Origin: Firmicutes bacterium CAG:341
GTDB taxonomy: Bacteria; Bacillota; Clostridia; Oscillospirales; Acutalibacteraceae
Reading direction: 5' to 3'
NCBI GenBank assembly: GCA_000434995.1
Contig: FR895297.1
Coordinates: 10,560-26,084, forward strand
Length of the DNA: 15,525 nt
Of the stretch, positions 14,653 to 15,525 are shown in pieces. The translations under genes were made by a program, and so were the position numbers. The notes beneath the pieces are model-generated. The model saw only the letters and a list, made by a program, of their open reading frames with translations, made no database searches and was not told where the DNA came from. Positions within the stretch are counted from its first letter, which is position 1, and each line of letters opens with the position of its first letter.

Positions 14653-15489
14653 ATGAGTACAAGTAATCAAGAGCTTGACCGTAATCTTAAGACCTTTAAG
14701 AAATACAAAAATTTGTTAAAGGAACTTACAGCAAAAAATGTCAAGTTAAAATACAGAAATTCATGGCTCGGTATTCTTTGGAGCTTTATTCAGCCGCTTT
14801 TGCAGATGATAGTTCTTTCCGTTGTATTCGGCGGAATTTTCGGCAGGTCGAACAAGCATGTTATCTGTTTCCCTGTGTATCTTTTCACAGGCCGACTTCT
14901 TTTCAGCTTCTTCACTTCTTCCACAAAGCAGGCTATGACTTCGTTTAGGCGAAATGCCGGAATTATTAAGAAAGTATATGTTCCTAAATATATGTATCCG
15001 CTTTCTTCAATTTTTTCCAACTTTGTAACATTCGCAATATCAATCCTTTGCCTTATATGTGTATGGATATTCTTCAAACTTACAGGTATAAGCGGCGGTT
15101 CAAATCTTCACATTACACCTTATGTATTTGTTTGCGTTGTGCCGATGTTTTTGTTACTTGTATTTTGTACGGGCGTTGGCCTTATCCTTTCGGTTATCGG
15201 CGTATATTTCAGGGATGTTGAATATATTTGGGATGTTTTAACTCAGCTTCTTTTCTATATGGTTCCTATTGTATATCCTTTCACAAAAATTAGGGGCCAT
15301 TGGACAAGACTTATTATCAAAATCAACCCTCTTTATTCAATGATTGAAATGTTCAGGCAATGTGTACTTTACGGTTATATGATTAGTTATAAATTGCTTC
15401 TTTATGCAACCGTTGTTTCATTTCTCACACTTGCAATCGGCGTTTGGATTTTTAATAAAAAGAGTGACGATATTGTATTCCATCTTTAA
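14653..15489 (+). CDS. ABC-2 type permease for polysaccharide/teichoic acid export (TagG/Wzm-like)
   Basis: This is a 278-residue membrane subunit of an ABC exporter that moves lipid-linked polysaccharide, such as teichoic acid or capsular/O-antigen-like glycan, across the cytoplasmic membrane. It shows the amphipathic entry helix and gate segment LKYRNSWLGILWSFIQPLL (32-50), then about six hydrophobic segments (near 44-63, 72-90, 117-142, 156-184, 195-210 and 245-268). It also has the family-typical YFRDVEYIWDVLTQLLFYMVPIVYP (185-209) and NPLYSMIEMFRQ (225-236). No ATPase domain is present, so a separate TagH/Wzt-like subunit is needed. It is usually the next gene and would lie beyond the window edge. 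The substrate is inferred from the family and would be clearer from neighbouring glycosyltransferases. Confidence 0.9.
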   Translation: MSTSNQELDRNLKTFKKYKNLLKELTAKNVKLKYRNSWLGILWSFIQPLLQMIVLSVVFGGIFGRSNKHVICFPVYLFTGRLLFSFFTSSTKQAMTSFRRNAGIIKKVYVPKYMYPLSSIFSNFVTFAISILCLICVWIFFKLTGISGGSNLHITPYVFVCVVPMFLLLVFCTGVGLILSVIGVYFRDVEYIWDVLTQLLFYMVPIVYPFTKIRGHWTRLIIKINPLYSMIEMFRQCVLYGYMISYKLLLYATVVSFLTLAIGVWIFNKKSDDIVFHL

Positions 15490-15510
15490 TTTGAATATAA
15501 AATTAACCCG

Positions 15511-15525
15511 TCAGGCTTAACCTGA
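15511..15525 (+). terminator. Possible hairpin cut by the window edge
   Basis: TCAGG (15511-15515), a 5-base loop and CCTGA (15521-15525) form a short stem 22 bp after the permease stop. The preceding AACCCG could pair with bases beyond the edge to lengthen it. It may be a terminator or a leader structure; the sequence ends too soon to tell. Confidence 0.3.

Noticed and set aside
1..15525. CRISPR arrays, insertion sequences, phage or defence genes
   Set aside because: No regularly spaced repeats, transposase, integrase or nuclease motifs were seen on either strand; all substantial frames are accounted for by metabolic, transport or regulatory genes.

Overview
The window is ordinary chromosomal DNA from a low-GC Gram-positive bacterium. 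The best guess is a gut-type member of Clostridia (Firmicutes). Support comes from AT-rich intergenic DNA, strong AGGAGG-type ribosome-binding sites, TTGACA/TATAAT-type promoters, AT-flanked hairpin terminators, and proteins that all look clostridial. I see no rRNA, tRNA, CRISPR array, insertion sequence or phage gene. No gene-free stretch is longer than about 210 bp, and the largest gaps (4102-4305 and 12701-12900) are filled by promoters, an operator and a terminator.

Layout, left to right. (1) 21-4101, minus strand: a MarR-family regulator followed by two overlapping genes for the halves of a heterodimeric ABC exporter. A strong promoter overlaps a tandem palindromic operator just upstream of marR. 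(2) 4306-6572, plus strand: rsmA (16S rRNA dimethyltransferase) with a MATE efflux pump 17 bp behind it, ending at a bidirectional terminator (6586-6620). (3) 6654-8723, minus strand: a YjdF/DUF2238-like membrane protein followed by a second MATE pump, with its own promoter. (4) 8854-12700, minus strand: glpK, an Ldh_2-family 2-hydroxyacid dehydrogenase and a malic enzyme, with a consensus promoter upstream and a terminator at 8809-8840. (5) 12901-13128, minus strand: a monocistronic acyl carrier protein gene with its own promoter and terminator. (6) 13249-14570, plus strand: aroE and aroK overlapping by 4 bp, divergent from the acyl carrier protein gene. (7) 14653-15489, plus strand: the permease of a polysaccharide (TagG/Wzm-type) ABC exporter. 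Its ATPase partner is not in the window.

How the genes fit together (inference unless stated). The left third is rich in export functions: one MarR-controlled ABC drug-exporter pair and two MATE pumps. The glpK operon pairs glycerol phosphorylation with two enzymes that could make a malate shunt (oxaloacetate to malate to pyruvate), exchanging NADH for NADPH. aroE and aroK are two consecutive-branch steps of the shikimate pathway. I found no wholly new system. The most interesting non-coding signals are the tandem 12-bp palindromes at the marR start site and a perfect 13-bp inverted repeat bracketing the overlapping divergent promoters of the acyl carrier protein gene and aroE. For three genes (malic enzyme, glpK, acyl carrier protein) I moved the start to an ATG placed correctly behind the ribosome-binding site, because the longest reading frame begins at a GTG or TTG inside or next to that site.
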